In this document: piece after piece, positions 62,156 to 64,000 of the stretch
Position numbering within the stretch: the stretch's first letter is position 1
How the letters are laid out: every line of letters starts with the position of its first letter
Assembly: GCF_000005505.3 (NCBI RefSeq)
Contig: NC_016133.3
Span: 26,514,508-26,578,507 of the forward strand
DNA length: 64,000 nucleotides
Direction of reading: 5' to 3'
From: Brachypodium distachyon
Lineage: Eukaryota; Streptophyta; Magnoliopsida; Poales; Poaceae
Translations under genes and position numbers: made by a program
The notes under the pieces: model-generated
What the model was told of the DNA's origin: nothing
Seen by the model: only the letters and a program-made list of their open reading frames with translations
Databases searched by the model: none

Positions 62156-64000
62156 CTACGCAATGAGGCTGCTCTGGATGCGCTTAAGGGTTGGGCAAAC
62201 GGCCTGCAGTCTGCCAAAATCCAGAGCGTTTATCTGTTCAGAAACAAGTAGTATTCAGGACGAAGTTCACAAAGCTAGTGCTGCTAATGCACACCAATAT
62301 AAGTTACCTTTGGACAAGAGTGTACGTTGAGGATCTCCAATGAACCACAAAAAGATAGTGCAGATTCTAGTTCCTCCTCTTGCAACATAGTACATGCCTA
62401 CAAGAGGATGACGTTGGAAGAGTCAAGTATATGTACCAGATAAAGCCAGTGTTCTATTTATAAAGGCAACGTTTAGCCTATTCATTATAAGTATTAATAA
62501 TTCAAGGTTTCTTGATTTTAATAGGCCATTTATACACGCACTTACGAGGTCGAGATACAAATTTAAAGTAATTGTCAATTGAATAAATGCAACAGACTAA
62601 AATGCTACTCCCTCCGATCCAACAACACTTATTATGGATCGGAGGGAGTACATTTGAGTAATTTACTCCCTCCGATCCAATTTAATTGTCGCAGGTTTAG
62701 GCAAAGTTTTGCCTCAACCTGCGATAATTAAATCAGATCGGAGGGAGCACAAATTTATTAGACTCAGTTACATTAATATCCTGGGTAAGATGACTAATAA
62801 GTAACAATAGCAAATGATGTTTTCTTAACATATAATGACATATAGAGCTAAGTGTTTCTCAAGTAGAAGCGTAGAAATTATCAGCTGCTTCCCATTCATG
62901 TTACCAGCACAGTTATTACGGTCCGACAAGTTATTTCAAAAGAGGAATTAGATGCTCAATTTGTTATTGCAAACTCGTGCGTATATTTTCCTGAAATTAA
63001 AAATTAAATAAAACCATATAAAAGCTATAAGGTTGGGCGAGCCTGACTATTAACCATTTCTCCTTTTTTTTAAACTTCAATAAGGCCATTGGCCAAATTA
63101 AAAATATGTCCAGGGCTACGGAAGGAGTTCGAGGGATAATTAAAGGGTCAAATCATGCATTAACATGATAGCAGCATGTGTAAATTTACTCGATGGATGA
63201 GGTATTCTGGGGATTTACTTGAATCGGTCCAGATTATTGAGATCAGCAAAAGGGGATAAAGAATATAACTTGATACTAGCAAGATACCCACACGTCGCTA
63301 CAGACTAAAGAAAAGTACGCTATATATTTAATGAAAATGGTGTACAATCATCTATTATCTTCGATCATATAATCCATATTCGTGATCATCTCATTGATTT
63401 ATGTGAAATAAACAAGTGATGCAGTTTACAGGCATGACGGGCCGCCGCCATCAATTGAGTCTCTTATGGGAGTATAACGATAAAGATTATTAATTTTTCA
63501 CGCCTCCAAGAATTGGAGCAAAGCACCATTAATAAAATTAACAGAAGCAACATCAAATTATATTCCTATACACACAGTAGCCACACTTGCCAGCTAATAA
63601 GTTCAAAACATCAGTAGAAACTAAGAATAGTACCAGAAGTTGGAGGTTAGCCAATCTTGGGCAATCAAGCTTCAGAATCTCTAGTGAGCTGCAATTGCTG
63701 CAAAAAAAAAGGTAGAATAGTATATGGTATAAGCACATAAGATGCTGGGCAAATAAACTTGGGCAAGCACAGAAATGTACAAAATATTACCTCAGGTTTA
63801 AATTGTAAAGATTGGAGCACTTTAGATCTACTTCCTTCAAGTGTGCTGAAAGATTAAGGTTGATTTTGGACAAATTCAGGTAGTTTGCCACTGAAGAAAT
63901 AACAACTTTCTTAATGTTTGGACAACCAGTGCAGTTGAGGACTTCAAGCAGAGAATAGGGGCTCTCATTGATCTCTTTAGTCTTGTCTGGTGCGGAATAA
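62156..64000 (-). CDS. FBL15: F-box/LRR-repeat protein 15 (FBL15/SLOMO)-like, last four exons
   Basis: 3' end of a host gene; its 5' part is beyond the window. Exons on the minus strand are 64000-63791 (partial), 63697-63634, 62397-62308 and 62233-62156 (stop TAG 62156-62158). All introns have GT-AG ends and the phases join: exon 1 leaves two bases of a Ser codon and the others join in phase 0. The peptide shows leucine-rich repeats ('LLEVLNCTGCPNIKKV', 'LKEVDLKCSNLYNLNLS', 'SSLEILKLDCPRLANLQLL', 'SLEILNVHSCPK') and ends 'LKRIQSSLIA'. This fits the C-terminus of plant FBL15/SLOMO, an SCF ubiquitin-ligase substrate receptor linked to auxin and leaf initiation in Arabidopsis. No defects are visible, so it is the only apparently functional host gene here. 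The assignment is from recalled family similarity, not a search. Confidence 0.8.
62608..62648. mobile_element. Stowaway-like MITE remnant 5 in FBL15-like intron
   Basis: A 41-bp near-perfect hairpin (CTCCCTCCGATCC ... GGATCGGAGGGAG) flanked by TA, in the long intron. It is probably an internal-deletion product of an element like 53784-53845. Confidence 0.7.
62666..62747. mobile_element. Stowaway-like MITE 6 in FBL15-like intron
   Basis: 82-bp hairpin with ends CTCCCTCCGATCCAATTTAA and the inverted TTAAATCAGATCGGAGGGAG, and a central GCAAAGTTTTGC. The left TA is intact and the right one has become CA. Confidence 0.78.

Larger units (their letters stand above)
62398..63633 (-). other. 1.24-kb intron of the FBL15-like gene
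   Basis: Begins with GT after 'LQLL' (63633) and ends with AG before 'ACTML' (62398). It is much longer than the neighbouring introns (93 and 74 bp) and contains two MITE hairpins plus AT-rich sequence without other features. Confidence 0.75.

Overview
The window is a stack of transposable elements from a grass (Poaceae) chromosome, followed at the right edge by the 3' end of a host gene. The grass assignment rests on three things: Tat-lineage Ty3/gypsy elements that carry an antisense gene between pol and the 3' LTR, Stowaway-type MITEs with CTCCCTCC termini and TA target duplications, and GC-rich element coding. I cannot name the genus. I see no bacterial genes, rRNA, tRNA or CRISPR array.

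Layout. The insertion order can be read from target-site duplications (TSDs) and interrupted frames. Element D (+, from 43954) is the oldest; its integrase is interrupted by element A (-). A is split three ways: 1-7519, 19065-19730 and 43436-43953. Element B (+, 7520-19064) sits in A's gag. A Mutator-like transposon (MULE, 19731-43426) sits in A's 5' LTR with a perfect 9-bp TSD. Inside the MULE transposase gene is a 4.45-kb solo LTR, G (23501-38097, TSD CTACT), and inside G is element C (+, 24730-34872, TSD ACTAG). To the right are D's 3' part, a truncated A-like element E (-, 50563-53362), 1.7 kb of MITE-rich sequence, a decayed Ty1/copia element F (-, 55097-61721, TSD AAGAG), and the last four exons of an F-box/LRR gene of the FBL15/SLOMO type (-, 62156-64000, running off the edge).

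The Tat elements A, B, C and E share LTR ends TGTCG...CGACA and a GGCGCGCC-centred primer-binding site. Their sense strand holds gag (with CCHC knuckle), protease, RT, RNase H, an extra archaeal-type RNase H and integrase, all with stops or frameshifts. The opposite strand of A, B, C and D carries a gene related to the grass 'putative gypsy type transposon' family. In C this antisense frame is open for 583 codons although its gag-pol is broken.

The most unusual object is the MULE. Without its inserts it is about 9.1 kb. It has long AT-rich TIRs backed by GGCC-rich near-palindromic arrays, a mudrA-type transposase (PB1-like, MULE, SWIM, CCHC and Arg/Gly tail), a plant-mobile-domain (PMD) gene, a minus-strand Ser/Lys-repeat ORF, and a gene for a GRF-like zinc finger plus charged coiled coil. 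The last two share a divergent promoter that holds two consensus E2F sites. All four genes are damaged, so this copy looks dead, but the layout defines a multi-gene MULE type worth searching for intact relatives.
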